DNA of 64,000 nucleotides from Bog-756 sp963727075 (GCA_963727075.1 CAVSET010000006.1:1550001-1614000); one strand, 5' to 3'; shown: positions 44,983 through 54,895, counted from the stretch's first letter. Numbers and translations are program-made. Notes: generated by a model from the letters alone, not told the origin.

Positions 44983-45414
44983 ATGAAGACCATCCACCAC
45001 GTGGTCGACATCGACGCTGGACCGGACGTGGTCTGGTCGTCGCTCACCGAGCCCGCCCGGCTGTCCTCGTGGTGGAGCACCAAGCTCAGCGCCGGTCCGG
45101 CGGCGGTCGGCACCCGGATGGAGTGGACGTTCGCGGGTGATTTCAACCCGGTGATGGAGGTCATCGCCATCGACGACCGACGGTCGCTGATCTGGTCCTG
45201 CATCTCCGGCCACCATCCGTGGCAGGACAACACCTTTCGGTTCGAGCTCGTCGAGCTGGAAGATGGGCGCACGAGGCTGCGCTTCTGGCAGGACTATGCC
45301 ATCGAGTTGGATGACGATGCCTACGGCATCTACAACTTCAATTGGGGCTACTACCTCGAGAGCCTCCGGTTGTTGAGCGTCGATGGCACTGGCAAGCCCT
45401 TCAGTGCCGACTAG
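44983..45414 (+). CDS. AHSA1/START-domain (SRPBCC) protein
   Basis: This intact 143-residue protein of the activator-of-Hsp90-ATPase-1-like START fold has the N-terminus HHVVDIDAGPDVVWSSLTEP followed by RLSSWWSTKL, and a C-terminal helix FNWGYYLESLRLL. Such proteins bind hydrophobic ligands or assist stress responses, and no specific role can be given. It precedes a DUF899 gene by 45 bases on the same strand; AHSA1 and DUF899 genes are frequent neighbours. Confidence 0.82.
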   Translation: MKTIHHVVDIDAGPDVVWSSLTEPARLSSWWSTKLSAGPAAVGTRMEWTFAGDFNPVMEVIAIDDRRSLIWSCISGHHPWQDNTFRFELVELEDGRTRLRFWQDYAIELDDDAYGIYNFNWGYYLESLRLLSVDGTGKPFSAD

Positions 45415-45459
45415 GTCCGAACGCGGTCAAACTAGTTCCCTGTCACAAGAGGAGTGTCC

Positions 45460-46146
45460 ATGCCGCAGACCCGTCTGAAGGAATCCGCCGAGTACACGAC
45501 GCGCCGGGAGGCGCTCCAGCAAGCCGAGATCGCGCTGATGCGTCAGCGAGAGGAGGTGGCCGCCCTGCGGCGGGGTCTCCCCGTCGACACCCGGGTCGAG
45601 GAGTACGAGTTCCTCGAAGGCCCCTCCAGCTTGGGTGATGGGGACTCGCCCGCCACCCCGGTGCGGCTCACCGAGTTGTTCACGTCATCGGAACGGCCGC
45701 TGGTCATCTACCACCTGATGTACGGGAAGGCCCAGACCTCGCCCTGCCCGATGTGCACACTGTGGATCGACGGATTCAACGGAGTCGCCCATCACCTGGA
45801 CCAGAACGTCGATTTCGCCATTGCCGCTGCGGCCGAAGTCGCCCCCCTCCGTGCCCACGCCCGGTCCCGAGGTTGGGATCGGCTCCGTCTCCTGAGCTGT
45901 GGCGACAGCACCTTCAAGTTCGACTTGGGGAGCGAAGACGCCGACGGCAATCAGGATTCGACCGTCTCGATCTTCGTGCTCGGCACCGACGGCGCACCCC
46001 GGCACGTCTACTCAGCCCACCCCCGCATGTCCGAGGAGTTGGATCAGCGGGGTATCGACCTCCTCTGCCCGGTCTGGCACCTCCTCGATCTGACCCCGCA
46101 GGGACGAGACGAGTGGTACGCATCGCTCGACTACGCCGTCGGTTGA
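45460..46146 (+). CDS. DUF899 thioredoxin-like protein
   Basis: This intact 228-residue DUF899 protein begins ESAEYTTRREALQQAEIALM followed by RQREEVAALRR. It has the CPMCTLWIDGFNG motif, in which the CPMC pair resembles a thioredoxin-type site, and ends CPVWHLLDLTPQGRDEWYAS. The function is unknown. A peroxiredoxin-like fold is predicted for the family. ATG 45460 is chosen because GAGGAG lies six bases upstream. GTG 45454 is too close to that site. Confidence 0.87.
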   Translation: MPQTRLKESAEYTTRREALQQAEIALMRQREEVAALRRGLPVDTRVEEYEFLEGPSSLGDGDSPATPVRLTELFTSSERPLVIYHLMYGKAQTSPCPMCTLWIDGFNGVAHHLDQNVDFAIAAAAEVAPLRAHARSRGWDRLRLLSCGDSTFKFDLGSEDADGNQDSTVSIFVLGTDGAPRHVYSAHPRMSEELDQRGIDLLCPVWHLLDLTPQGRDEWYASLDYAVG

Positions 46147-46304
46147 CTCCGGTGCGGCCCACCTGACGGAACCGACCTGTCTCCCCGGGGACACAGGCCG
46201 GGGTCATCGACGGGGGACGGACCCGGGGGACCCCACCGGCACCCGGCCCTCGGCATACTGGGCCAGTACGTGCCAGTCTGGGTGCCGGGACAACAGGAGG
46301 CGCC

Positions 46305-46454
46305 ATGCCCACCAGGACGATGTACGAGCCGGACACCCCTTCGTGGGTGGACCTCGCCAGCCCGGACCTGCCAGCCTCCCCGGTCGGCCGGTTCGCGGTA
46401 CTCAGCGACCCCAAGGGGGCCGTCTTCGCAGTCATCGCCCGGGCCGGCGGCTGA
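46305..46454 (+). pseudogene. 49-residue VOC/glyoxalase-like remnant with intact translation signals
   Basis: ATG 46305 has AGGAGG four bases upstream. The peptide opens with RTMYEPDTPSWVDLASPDLP, the N-terminal strand of VOC (glyoxalase/bleomycin resistance) proteins. It then jumps directly to VGRFAVLSDPKGAVFAVIAR, the C-terminal strand of the same family. The roughly 70-200 central residues, including the metal ligands, are missing, yet the frame stays open to a proper stop. It looks like an internal in-frame deletion, real or created by assembly collapse. It is not expected to be enzymatic. Confidence 0.62.
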
Positions 46455-46480
46455 CGCGGTCAGGGCGCGGGGACTTCGCC

Positions 46481-47814
46481 TTGGCCGAGCAGAAGCGCAA
46501 CCTCGTCACCACCGTCCCGGGGCCGGCCTCCGAGGCGCTCCATCGGCGACGGGCGTCGGCGGTGGCATCCGGGGTCAGCTCGGTCCTGCCCGTGTACATC
46601 CGTGAGGCCTCCGGTGCCATCCTGGTCGACGTCGACGGGAACTCGCTGATCGACCTCGGGGCCGGCATTGCGGTGAACAGCGTTGGCCACGCTGCGGACG
46701 AGGTAGTGCGGGCGGTCACCGAACAGGCGGGCCGGTTCATCCACACCTGCTTCATGGTCAACCCGTACGAGGGCTACGTGGCCGTGTGCGAGACGCTCAA
46801 CTCCTTGGCCCCCGGTGACGGTCCGAAGCGCACCGTCCTGTTCAATTCGGGAGCGGAGGCGGTGGAGAATGCCGTGAAGATCGCCCGCCACGCCACCGGC
46901 CGCCCGGCGGTGGTGGCCCTCGACCACGCCTATCACGGGCGCACCAACCTGACCATGGCGCTGACGGCCAAGAACATGCCGTACAAGGACAAGTTCGGGC
47001 CGTTCGCCCCCGAGGTCCACCGTGTGCCCACCTCCTATCCCTTCCGCGACCCGGCCGGCATGACCGGTGCAGACGCCGCGGGGCGCGCCGTGGACCTGAT
47101 CGAGCGCAACGTGGGGGGGACAACGTGGCCTGCCTGCTGGTCGAGCCCATCCAGGGAGAGGGTGGATTCGTGGAGCCGGCCGAGGGGTTCCTTCCCGCGC
47201 TGGCCTCGTGGTGCCGGGAGCGTGGCGTGCTGCTGGCGGCCGACGAGATCCAGACCGGGTTGTGCCGCACCGGTGACTGGTTCGCGTGCGATCACGAGGG
47301 AGTGACGCCGGACCTGATGACCACGGCCAAGGCTCTCGCCGGCGGCATGCCGCTGGCCGCGGTGACCGGACGGGCCGAGGTGATGGACGCCGTCCACCCG
47401 AGCGGGCTCGGCGGCACATACGGCGGCAACCCCGTGGCCTGCGCGGCCGCACTGGCCTCCATCGAGATCATGCGCGACCGGAACCTGGCGACTGCGGCCC
47501 GTCGCATCGGGCAAGCCATCTCGGGCTGCCTCGGTTCGTTGCAGGGCCGGCACCCGGCCGTGGGCGACGTACGAGGGCGCGGGGCCATGATGGCCATGGA
47601 GGTCGTCCATCCGGGCACCACGGAGCCCGATCCCGGCAGCACCCGCCGGATCATCGAAGCGTGCCACGCCGAGGGGGTGGTGACCCTCTCGTGCGGGAGC
47701 TACGGCAACGTCATCCGACTGCTTCCCCCGCTGGTCATCGACGACGGCCTCCTCTCCGACGGGCTGGCCGTGCTGGAGGCTTCGGTCGACGAGGTGCTCG
47801 GCTCGGATCGGTGA
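46481..47814 (+). CDS. gabT: 4-aminobutyrate-type class III aminotransferase (one frameshift)
   Basis: This PLP-dependent class III aminotransferase is related to GABA transaminase and has about 444 residues. Visible segments are GAGIAVNSVGHAADEVVRAV, FNSGAEAVENAVKIARHATG, ALDHAYHGRTNLTMALT, EPIQGEGGFVEPAEGFLP, ADEIQTGLCRTGDWFA and the lysine in TTAKALAGGMPLA. One shift lies at a run of seven G (about 47113). The first possible start is TTG 46481 (LAEQKRNL), which fits the family N-terminus. A succinate-semialdehyde-type dehydrogenase at 51866 would complete a GABA shunt. Other omega-amino acids are possible substrates. Confidence 0.85.
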
Positions 47815-47849
47815 TCGGGCCGCTCGGTCCGATCAGGGCCGGCGGTGCC

Positions 47850-48452
47850 TCACCGGTTGGGGTTGGCCAACGTGGCCCGAGTCGACGACAGGCCGGCCTC
47901 GAGGCACTGCAGCTCGTGGTCGGCGTCCCGCCAGAGTTCGTCGACCTGGTGGCCAGTGGCGTCGCCTGCCGAGGCCACCGCCGCTCGCTGCACGTCCCCG
48001 GCCGCCCGCATCACATCGAATGCCTGCGCGGCCAGGGCGGGCGGTACCGTGCTGTCGGGCTCGACCCGCAGGATCCGATCAAGCCCGATGGCGGCGTGCC
48101 GAAGCCGCCGGCAGAGCGATGGGAGGGAGGCTGTCGGGCCCCCGAGCTCGTCGGCCGTGCGCACCGCGGCCTCGGCCCGGTCCACCCCGCGCCACATCTC
48201 CCGACGCACCAGACGGGCCGGCCAGTCCGCCATGTCGGCCGAGGAGGTCGGTGGGCTGGGCCGCAGGTGACGGTGGGCGACGGCGGTCCACAGCGCGCCC
48301 GCCCCTACCACTGCGCTGTGCGTCCGGAGGGCACGCCACTTGCGGCGCCCGTAGCGCCACAGGACAAACCCGGTGGCGGTGACGGTCGCCATGACGAGGG
48401 AGAAGAAGACCAGGACTCCGACGACGAGCGGTTCCCAGACAGATCCGAGCAC
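47850..48452 (-). CDS. Hypothetical protein with one N-terminal membrane helix
   Basis: This 200-residue protein begins with GTG 48452 (VLGSVWEPL), then one hydrophobic helix (VVGVLVFFSLVMATVTATGF), a basic stop-transfer (WRYGRRKWRALR) and a helical, Ala/Arg-rich cytoplasmic part with coiled-coil character (LCRRLRHAAIGLDRIL, QVDELWRDADHELQCLEAGL). It is not recognised. It converges with the aminotransferase gene and lies downstream of the phosphatase gene on the reverse strand. Confidence 0.6.
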   Translation of the reverse strand: MLGSVWEPLVVGVLVFFSLVMATVTATGFVLWRYGRRKWRALRTHSAVVGAGALWTAVAHRHLRPSPPTSSADMADWPARLVRREMWRGVDRAEAAVRTADELGGPTASLPSLCRRLRHAAIGLDRILRVEPDSTVPPALAAQAFDVMRAAGDVQRAAVASAGDATGHQVDELWRDADHELQCLEAGLSSTRATLANPNR

Positions 48453-48526
48453 CCCACCAGTGTAGGCAGCCCGACCTGGTGACCGCGGCCGCCTCCGGCG
48501 ACCGCCCCGGCGCACCCCGGAGGCGT

Positions 48527-49279
48527 TCAGGAAGAGGGCTCGAGCAGCAGGTCGGCCATGCGATCGAGAGTCCGAGCATCCACCCCGGAAGCGGTGGCCC
48601 ACGCCCGAGCCCCGCCGAAGTCCTGATGGAGCGCGGCGAGGAACCGTTGCATGGTGTCGGCCTCCACGCTGAAGCGATAGGAGGGAACCTTGGCCAGTTT
48701 GGAGGCCAGGTTGGGGTCGGCCCGATAGCGACCCAGGATGAGCTCCATCCGCCCGGCCGTCACCACATAGTCGGCCACGATGACCTCCGGTTCGACGCCC
48801 ACGATGTCGAGGACCAGCGCGGCCAACACCCCGGTCCGGTCCTTGCCCGCCGCGCAATGGAACACCAAAGGGAGATGGGCCGGGTCGGCGACGAGGGAGA
48901 GCGCCTCGACCAGAGCCTCACGGCCCCGGTCCAGGTACCAGAGGTAGCGGCTACTCAGCTCCCGCCCCGGGGGGGCCGGCGCGGCCATCGCCTCACCCCG
49001 ACCTGCGCCGATCACCGAGAGATGCCGGAAGGCGATGGGCTCGGCGGCCATCGGCCCCCGTCCGGTGCGGTCGAGCTCGCGCGACGTGCGGAGGTCGATG
49101 ATGGTGGCGAGGCCGAGCGACCGCAGGACCTCGACATCGGACGCAGTGAGCTCGTGGAGGGTGTCGCTGCGGAAGAGCTGTCCCCACCGGGTGATCCGCC
49201 CGCTCCGGGTCGGGTAGCCGCCGAGGTCCCGGAAGTTGAAGGCGCCGGACAGGTCGACGAGGCGTTCGCGGCGCGGCAT
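48527..49279 (-). CDS. Tyrosine/serine protein phosphatase (PTP, CX5R type)
   Basis: This 250-residue phosphatase resembles the mycobacterial PtpB group. The N-terminus FNFRDLGGYPTRSGRITRWG is the family signature. The catalytic loop HCAAGKDRTG (C-x5-R) and the general-acid region around TIIDLRTSRELDR are present, followed by VEADTMQRFLAALHQDFGGA. PtpB-like enzymes dephosphorylate phosphotyrosine, phosphoserine or phosphoinositides. ATG 49279 is preferred; a longer upstream frame is not conserved. It diverges from the MMPL gene. Confidence 0.87.
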   Translation of the reverse strand: MPRRERLVDLSGAFNFRDLGGYPTRSGRITRWGQLFRSDTLHELTASDVEVLRSLGLATIIDLRTSRELDRTGRGPMAAEPIAFRHLSVIGAGRGEAMAAPAPPGRELSSRYLWYLDRGREALVEALSLVADPAHLPLVFHCAAGKDRTGVLAALVLDIVGVEPEVIVADYVVTAGRMELILGRYRADPNLASKLAKVPSYRFSVEADTMQRFLAALHQDFGGARAWATASGVDARTLDRMADLLLEPSS

Positions 49280-49551
49280 CCGCCAATCATGGTCGATGTC
49301 TGCGACCGGTCGGGACCGCGGAAGAGACGAGAGGGCGGGGGCGGCCCCCGAAGACCGGGGTCGGCCGGAACGGCACCCGACGCCCGGGCCCGAGGCATGA
49401 CCGGGCCAGGGTCGAGAGGTGGGGTCAACGACCACCGGCCCGACTACCGCCGGGGTCGACCTTTCCGCAAGAATGGTCCCACGACCCCGCCGCTCCCTCC
49501 CGGCGCAGGCGGGACCCCGACCCCCACTCCCAATTCGAGGATTTCCCTGAC

Positions 49552-51775
49552 ATGAAGGCACTCGCCTCCTGGTGTGTCCGTCATCGCGTGATCGTGCTGC
49601 TGCTGTGGCTGACGGCGCTGGCCGGAACGATCGTCATCTCCAATTCGGTGGGCACGGCCTACTCGAACAGCTTCTCGCTCCCCAACACCGAGTCGACCAA
49701 GGCCCTGTCCTTGCTCCAGGCCGCCGCGCCGAAGGTGGCCGGTGACCGGGAACAGATCGTCTTCCACACCACCAACGGCGTCCCCGTCACCGATCCCTCG
49801 GTCGAGGCCTCGGTCAACCAGATGCTGGCCGAGGTGAAGGCGGTGCCACACGTCTCGAGCATCACCAGCCCGTACGGTCCGGGTGGCTCGGTCCAGATCA
49901 GTGCGGACGGCAGAACCGGGTTCGCCACCGTGACCTTCGACACCCAGGAGCAGTACATCTCGACATCTCTGGCCAAGAAGTTCGTGGCCACCGCTCAGAC
50001 GGCGCGGCCGGCCCGACCTGCAGGTGGCGGTGGCCGGCCAGGTGGCCGAGGCGGCCAACCGGGTGTCGTTCAGCTCGGCGGGGCTCGGCATCATCTTGGC
50101 CGGGATCGTCCTCTACCTGGTGTTCGCTTCGATCTTCGCCATGTTGCTCCCCCTGTTGTCCGCCCTGGCGTCGCTGGGCACGGCCATCGGCGTGATCGGG
50201 TTGCTCAGCCACGCCTTCAAGATGCCCGAGTTCTCCACCCAGCTCGTGCTCCTCATCGGGCTCGGGGTAGGCGTCGACTACGCCCTGTTCATCGTGACCC
50301 GGCATCGCCAGGGACTGATCGCCGGCAATGACGTCGAGTCCTCGATCGTCAACGCGGTGAACACGTCGGGTCGCGCCGTACTGTTCGCCGGGATCATCGT
50401 GTGCATCGCCCTCCTCGGGATGTTCGCCCTCGGGGTCAACTTCCTCTACGGGCTGGCCGCCGCCGCCGCCATCGGGGTGTTGTTCACCATGATCGCCGCG
50501 CTCACGCTGCTGCCGGCCTTCCTCGGCTTCATCGGGCCCCGGGTGCTGAGCCGGCGCCAGAAGCGGGATCTCGCCGCCAACGGCCCGCGGATCGTGGGCA
50601 CCGGCACCAAGGGTTTCTGGCCCCGGTGGGCCACGTTCATCCAGGGCCGTCCGGTGCTCCCGGCCGCCGTGGCGCTACTCATCGTGGTGCTGGTGGCGTT
50701 GCCCTTCTTCTCGCTCCGGCTGGGCTCCTCCGACCAGGGCAACGATCCGGTCGGCACCACCACCCGGACGGCGTACGACTTGCTGGCCAAGGGGTTCGGA
50801 CCCGGCTTCAACGGCCCGCTGCTCCTGGTGGCGGAGAACAACGGCCCGGCGGACACGGAGGCTCTCGACTCGTTGGCCGCCTCGGTCGGGACCCAACCGG
50901 GCGTGGCCAAGGTGGTGGCACCGGTCGCCCTCCCGAGCAACCACGGTCAGACGGTCTCGCTGATCACCGTGTACCCGACCTCCTCGCCACAGGCGGCGGC
51001 CACCACCGACCTCATCGACCACCTCCGGCAAGCAACCATCCCGGCGGCCGTGGCCGGCACCGGGGTGTCGGTCTACGTCGGGGGGAACACGGCCATCTTC
51101 GCCGACTTCGCCCGGGTGCTGTCCTCCAAGCTCCCGCTCTTCATCGGGCTGGTGGTCGTGCTCTCCTTCCTGCTGCTCGCCTGGGTGTTCCGGAGTCTCG
51201 TGATCCCGCTCACCGCGGCGGCGATGAACCTGCTCTCCATCGGGGCGGCGTTCGGGGTCCTGGTGGCTGTGTTCCAGTGGGGATGGGCGGGTGCGATCTT
51301 CCAGGTCAACCAGCCCGGCCCGATCGAGGCGTTCCTCCCGGTCATGCTGTTCGCCATCCTGTTCGGGCTGTCCATGGACTACGAGGTCTTCCTCATCACC
51401 CGCATCCACGAGGAATGGCTCAAGTCGGGTGACAACCGGACGGCCGTGCGGAACGGCCTGGCCGCCACGGGCAAGACCATCACCGCCGCGGCCCTGATCA
51501 TGATCCTGGTCTTCGGTTCGTTCATCCTGGGCGGCGAGCGGGTGATCAAGGAGTTCGGGCTGGGGCTGGCGGCCGGCATCCTCATGGACGCCCTCATCAT
51601 CCGGATGGCCATCGTTCCCTCACTGATGTTCCTCTTCGGCAAGGCCAACTGGTGGTTCCCGGGCTGGTTGGACCGAGCCCTCCCCCGGCTGTCCGTCGAT
51701 CCCGACCTGGAGCCCGTGACCGGGCCGCCACCGGGCCCGGGCGAGTCGGCCGAGTCCGAGCCGGTGCCCGTCTGA
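49552..51775 (+). CDS. MMPL/RND-family transporter (one frameshift)
   Basis: This large RND-type membrane transporter has about 740 residues with two repeats. Each has a periplasmic domain followed by helices. The N-terminus WCVRHRVIVLLLWLTALAGT is typical. Motifs in the helical bundles include GLGVGVDYALFIVTRHRQGL and LFGLSMDYEVFLITRIHEEW, where the D-Y pair carries the proton relay. The frame changes once, near 50010, between the first periplasmic domain and helix 2. MMPL proteins of actinobacteria export lipids or siderophores. The cargo here is unknown. It stands alone after a 270-base divergent region. Confidence 0.88.
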
Positions 51776-51797
51776 CGAGGTGCCCGTGCCCTCCTCC

Positions 51798-51827
51798 TTG
51801 ACAATCGGGGCGGCGCGAGTCTTAGCT
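51798..51827 (+). promoter_or_regulatory. Sigma-70-type promoter before the aldehyde dehydrogenase gene
   Basis: TTGACA (51798-51803) is followed after 18 bases by TTAGCT (51822-51827). The -35 is perfect and the -10 is weak. The position, about 39 bases before ATG 51866, suits a short leader with GGGGGA as ribosome-binding site. Confidence 0.45.
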
Positions 51828-51865
51828 TCAGGCGACAGGTAGAGACCGAACTCCTGGGGGAACTC

Positions 51866-53299
51866 ATGTCCGATTTCGTCATGACTATCGGAGGGGACAC
51901 GGTGCCGACGGTGGGGTCGTTCGACGTGGTGAACCCGGCCAGGGGCGAAGTGTTCGCCGACGCCCCGGAGTGCACGCCCGAGCAGCTCGACGCGGCATTC
52001 GACGCTGCCTCCAAGGCCCAGCGAGACTGGAGGTCCGACGAAGCCACCCGGCGCCAGACGCTGCTGGACATGGCCGACGTGCTGATGGCCTCGGCCGGCC
52101 AACTCGCTCCGATCCTCACCGCCGAACAGGGAAAGCCGCTGGCCGACGCCAACGTCGAGATGTTCGGTGCCGCCATCTGGTGCCAGTACTACGCCAGACT
52201 CGAGACCCCGCCCCAGGTCATCCAGGACGACGCCCAAGCCCTGGTCGAGGTGGTCCGCCGCCCGGTAGGGGTGGTCGCCGCCATCACCCCGTGGAACTTC
52301 CCCCTCATCCTCGCCTTCTGGAAGATCGCTCCTGCCCTCCTGGCCGGCAACACGCTGGTGCTCAAGCCGTCGCCGTTCACGCCGCTCACCACCCTGAAGG
52401 CCGCCGAGATCCTGCGCAACGTGATGCCTCCGGGGGTGCTCAACGTGGTGAGCGGCGGGGACCAGCTCGGCGCATGGATGACCGAGCACCCGGTGCCGCG
52501 CAAGATCAGCTTCACCGGGTCGATCGAGACGGGCAAGAAGGTCGCCCTCTCCGCCGCACCGGACCTCAAGCGGGTCACCCTCGAGCTGGGCGGCAACGAC
52601 CCGGCCATTGTGCTGGACGATGCCGACCCGGCCGCGGTGAGCAAGGCCATCTTCGCCGGGGCCTTCAGCAACAACGGCCAGGTGTGCTCGGCCATCAAGC
52701 GGGTGTACGTGCCCGAGCCCCTCTACGACGCCGTGGTCGAGGGGCTCGCGGCCGAGGCGGCCTCGACCAAGGTCGGGGACGGGACGGATGCCGACTCGAA
52801 GCTCGGCCCGATCAACAACGAACCGCAGTTCGAGCGCGTCAAGGAACTGGTCGGGGACGCCCTCTCCCATGGGGCCACTGCCGCGGCCGGAGGGCACGCC
52901 CTGGACCGCCCGGGCTACTTCTTCGAGCCGACCATTCTCTCCGACCTGACCGATGGCACCTCCATCGTGGACGAGGAGCAGTTCGGGCCGGCCCTGCCGG
53001 TGATCTCCTACCGGGACGTGGACGACGTGGTGGAGCGGGCCAACGCCACCCACTTCGGGCTGTCCGGCTCGGTCTGGGGTGCCGACGCCGATCGTGCCGC
53101 CGAGGTGGCCGGCCGCTTGGAGTGCGGCACGGCCTGGATCAACACCCATCTGGCGCTCGCACCCCAACAGCCCTTCGGCGGATTCAAATGGAGCGGCGTC
53201 GGAGTCGAGAACGGGCCCTGGGGCCTGGCCGAGTTCACGGAAGTGCAGGCCGTGCATCGGTCGAGAGTCGCCCTCGATCCCCCGGCCAACGGTTCGTAG
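51866..53299 (+). CDS. NAD(P)-dependent aldehyde dehydrogenase (succinate-semialdehyde type)
   Basis: This intact 477-residue aldehyde dehydrogenase has cofactor-binding ITPWNFPLILAFWKIAPAL, SFTGSIETGKKVA, base Glu240 (LELGGND) and catalytic Cys274 (NNGQVCSAIKRVYV). The C-terminal PFGGFKWSGVGVENG is normal. The aldehyde could be succinate semialdehyde made by the aminotransferase at 46481, which would give succinate, but related enzymes use other aldehydes and the serine/arginine specificity residues cannot be judged here. It has its own promoter. Confidence 0.9.
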   Translation: MSDFVMTIGGDTVPTVGSFDVVNPARGEVFADAPECTPEQLDAAFDAASKAQRDWRSDEATRRQTLLDMADVLMASAGQLAPILTAEQGKPLADANVEMFGAAIWCQYYARLETPPQVIQDDAQALVEVVRRPVGVVAAITPWNFPLILAFWKIAPALLAGNTLVLKPSPFTPLTTLKAAEILRNVMPPGVLNVVSGGDQLGAWMTEHPVPRKISFTGSIETGKKVALSAAPDLKRVTLELGGNDPAIVLDDADPAAVSKAIFAGAFSNNGQVCSAIKRVYVPEPLYDAVVEGLAAEAASTKVGDGTDADSKLGPINNEPQFERVKELVGDALSHGATAAAGGHALDRPGYFFEPTILSDLTDGTSIVDEEQFGPALPVISYRDVDDVVERANATHFGLSGSVWGADADRAAEVAGRLECGTAWINTHLALAPQQPFGGFKWSGVGVENGPWGLAEFTEVQAVHRSRVALDPPANGS

Positions 53300-53336
53300 C
53301 GACCTCCCGGAACCCGACCGTCACCGCGGCAGAGCC

Positions 53337-54347
53337 GTGACCCGGAGTGGCGGGCGCCGCCTGTTGGTCGCCGTAGCCTCCGTCGTCGGCGTCTGTGCCC
53401 TGGTGGCCGCGGCGGTGACCGCCGCCTCCTCGGCTCCGGTGCCGCCGGCGCCGGCGGCGGCACCGGCATCCGTGGTCCGGGGCACGGCGGGTTGTGGGCG
53501 GACACCCAACCCGGGGCCGACCACCCAGTCCGGGAGCACCGGGGACGTGGTCCAGTCGCTGGCGGTCGGCAACCTGACCCGCAGCTATCGGCTGGCCGTG
53601 CCCGGCCGATACCGGTCGACCGTCCCCACGCCGCTCATCCTCCTCTTCCACGGCAGCGGGTCCAACGCCCTCCAGCAATCGGCCTACTCCCGGATGCCGG
53701 TCAGAGGTGCCGAAGCCGGGTTCCTGGTGGCGACACCTGACGCCGTCGCCGAGCAATGGCAGGTGTCGGCGCCGGACGCCCACACCGCCGACCTCAACTT
53801 CGTCTCGTCCCTGATCGCCTCGCTGTCGTCGCGCTACTGCGTCGATCGCCCCCGTGTCTACGCCGCCGGGATCTCGCTCGGTTCGGAGTTCTCGGCCATT
53901 GCCGCCTGCGCCGTTTCCCATCGGATCGCCGCCATCGGCCTGGTGGCCGCCGAATTCCTGCTCCGGCCGTGTGCCGGCCCGGTGCCGGTGCTGGCCTTCC
54001 ACGGCACGGCCGACCCCCTGGTCCCTTACGCCAACGGCGGGGTCGGACAGTCGTTCCCCGGGGTACACCTCCCCGGGGCGGAACAGAACCTGGCGGCCTG
54101 GGCCGAACTTGACGGGTGCAACCCGACCCCCGCACTCCGTCAGGTGGCATCGGCCGTGGTCCAACGCCACTGGGGCGGATGCGACGGGGGCAGTGCGGTC
54201 GTGCTCTACAGCGTGCTCGGAGGCGGGCACACCTGGCCCGGCACTCCGCTCATCCTCCCGTCCAACCTCTTCGGCCCGACGACCGGACAGGTCGACGCCA
54301 CCGGGCTCATGCTCCGCTTCTTCGAGCAGCACCCCGGCCGGGGGTGA
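53337..54347 (+). CDS. Secreted PHB-depolymerase-like esterase (LpqC/Esterase_phd type)
   Basis: This 336-residue exported alpha/beta hydrolase has a signal peptide from GTG 53337 (LLVAVASVVGVCALVAAAVT, cleavage near the Ala-rich SAP region). The fold shows LILLFHGSGSNALQQSA (oxyanion loop), nucleophile serine in GISLGSE, the acid in HGTADPLVPYANGG and the histidine in LGGGHTWPGT. Four or more cysteines may form disulfides. Homologues include polyhydroxybutyrate depolymerases, feruloyl esterases and mycobacterial LpqC. It follows the aldehyde dehydrogenase by 37 bases. Confidence 0.84.
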   Translation: MTRSGGRRLLVAVASVVGVCALVAAAVTAASSAPVPPAPAAAPASVVRGTAGCGRTPNPGPTTQSGSTGDVVQSLAVGNLTRSYRLAVPGRYRSTVPTPLILLFHGSGSNALQQSAYSRMPVRGAEAGFLVATPDAVAEQWQVSAPDAHTADLNFVSSLIASLSSRYCVDRPRVYAAGISLGSEFSAIAACAVSHRIAAIGLVAAEFLLRPCAGPVPVLAFHGTADPLVPYANGGVGQSFPGVHLPGAEQNLAAWAELDGCNPTPALRQVASAVVQRHWGGCDGGSAVVLYSVLGGGHTWPGTPLILPSNLFGPTTGQVDATGLMLRFFEQHPGRG

Positions 54348-54404
54348 GCCGGCGCCCCGACCGACGGGTTCGAAGCCGGACACCGGGCGTATGGCCCAAC
54401 GAGG

Positions 54405-54423
54405 TAGTTCGATAGTCTAACTA
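54405..54423. promoter_or_regulatory. Palindromic operator at the MarR gene start
   Basis: TAGTTCGATAGTCTAACTA has perfect 5-bp ends (TAGTT/AACTA) and an imperfect centre. It ends one base before the GTG at 54425, so a bound repressor would block transcription or initiation directly. The transcript may be leaderless, as no Shine-Dalgarno site fits. Confidence 0.5.
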
Positions 54424-54424
54424 T

Positions 54425-54895
54425 GTGGGCCTCAAAGCAACTCCCCGGCGAGCCGCGGCCAGACCGGACAAGACCGTAGGCCGCACCGCCGCCTGGCTGG
54501 CCAGACAGGTCGAGCTCGGCCTGGCCTCGGCCGACCTCTCGCTCTCCCAGTACCGGGTACTGGGATTCCTCGACGAGAGTTCGGCCGTCTCCTCGGACCT
54601 GGCCGAACGTCTGGCCGTCCGCCCTCCGAGCGTCACGGCCGTGGTCGACGGCCTGGTCAGCCGAGGCCTGGTCGAACGCCGCAACGTGGTGGCCGACCGC
54701 CGACAGGTCGACCACGCCCTCACCCCTTCGGGCCGTCGGGCCCTCGAAACCGCCGACGCCGCCGTCTCCAGCCGGCTGGCCGACATCGCGTCCTGCCTGG
54801 GCGACGACGCCGAGATCGGCCGGGCTTTCGACGGCCTGTTGACCTGGAGGCGGGCGTTCAGGGCCTACCGGTTGGCCCGCCGGTCGTCACGATGA
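54425..54895 (+). CDS. MarR-family transcriptional regulator
   Basis: This 156-residue winged-helix regulator has the domain QYRVLGFLDESSAVSSDLAE, then RLAVRPPSVTAVVDGLVSRG (recognition helix) and LVERRNVVADRRQVDHALTP (the wing with the D-x-R motif), and finally a C-terminal dimer helix. GTG 54425 is used; the ATG two bases before it is in another frame. The stop overlaps the first ABC gene (ATGA). It very likely represses itself and the ABC exporter and lets go on binding a small toxic or lipophilic ligand. Confidence 0.88.
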   Translation: MGLKATPRRAAARPDKTVGRTAAWLARQVELGLASADLSLSQYRVLGFLDESSAVSSDLAERLAVRPPSVTAVVDGLVSRGLVERRNVVADRRQVDHALTPSGRRALETADAAVSSRLADIASCLGDDAEIGRAFDGLLTWRRAFRAYRLARRSSR

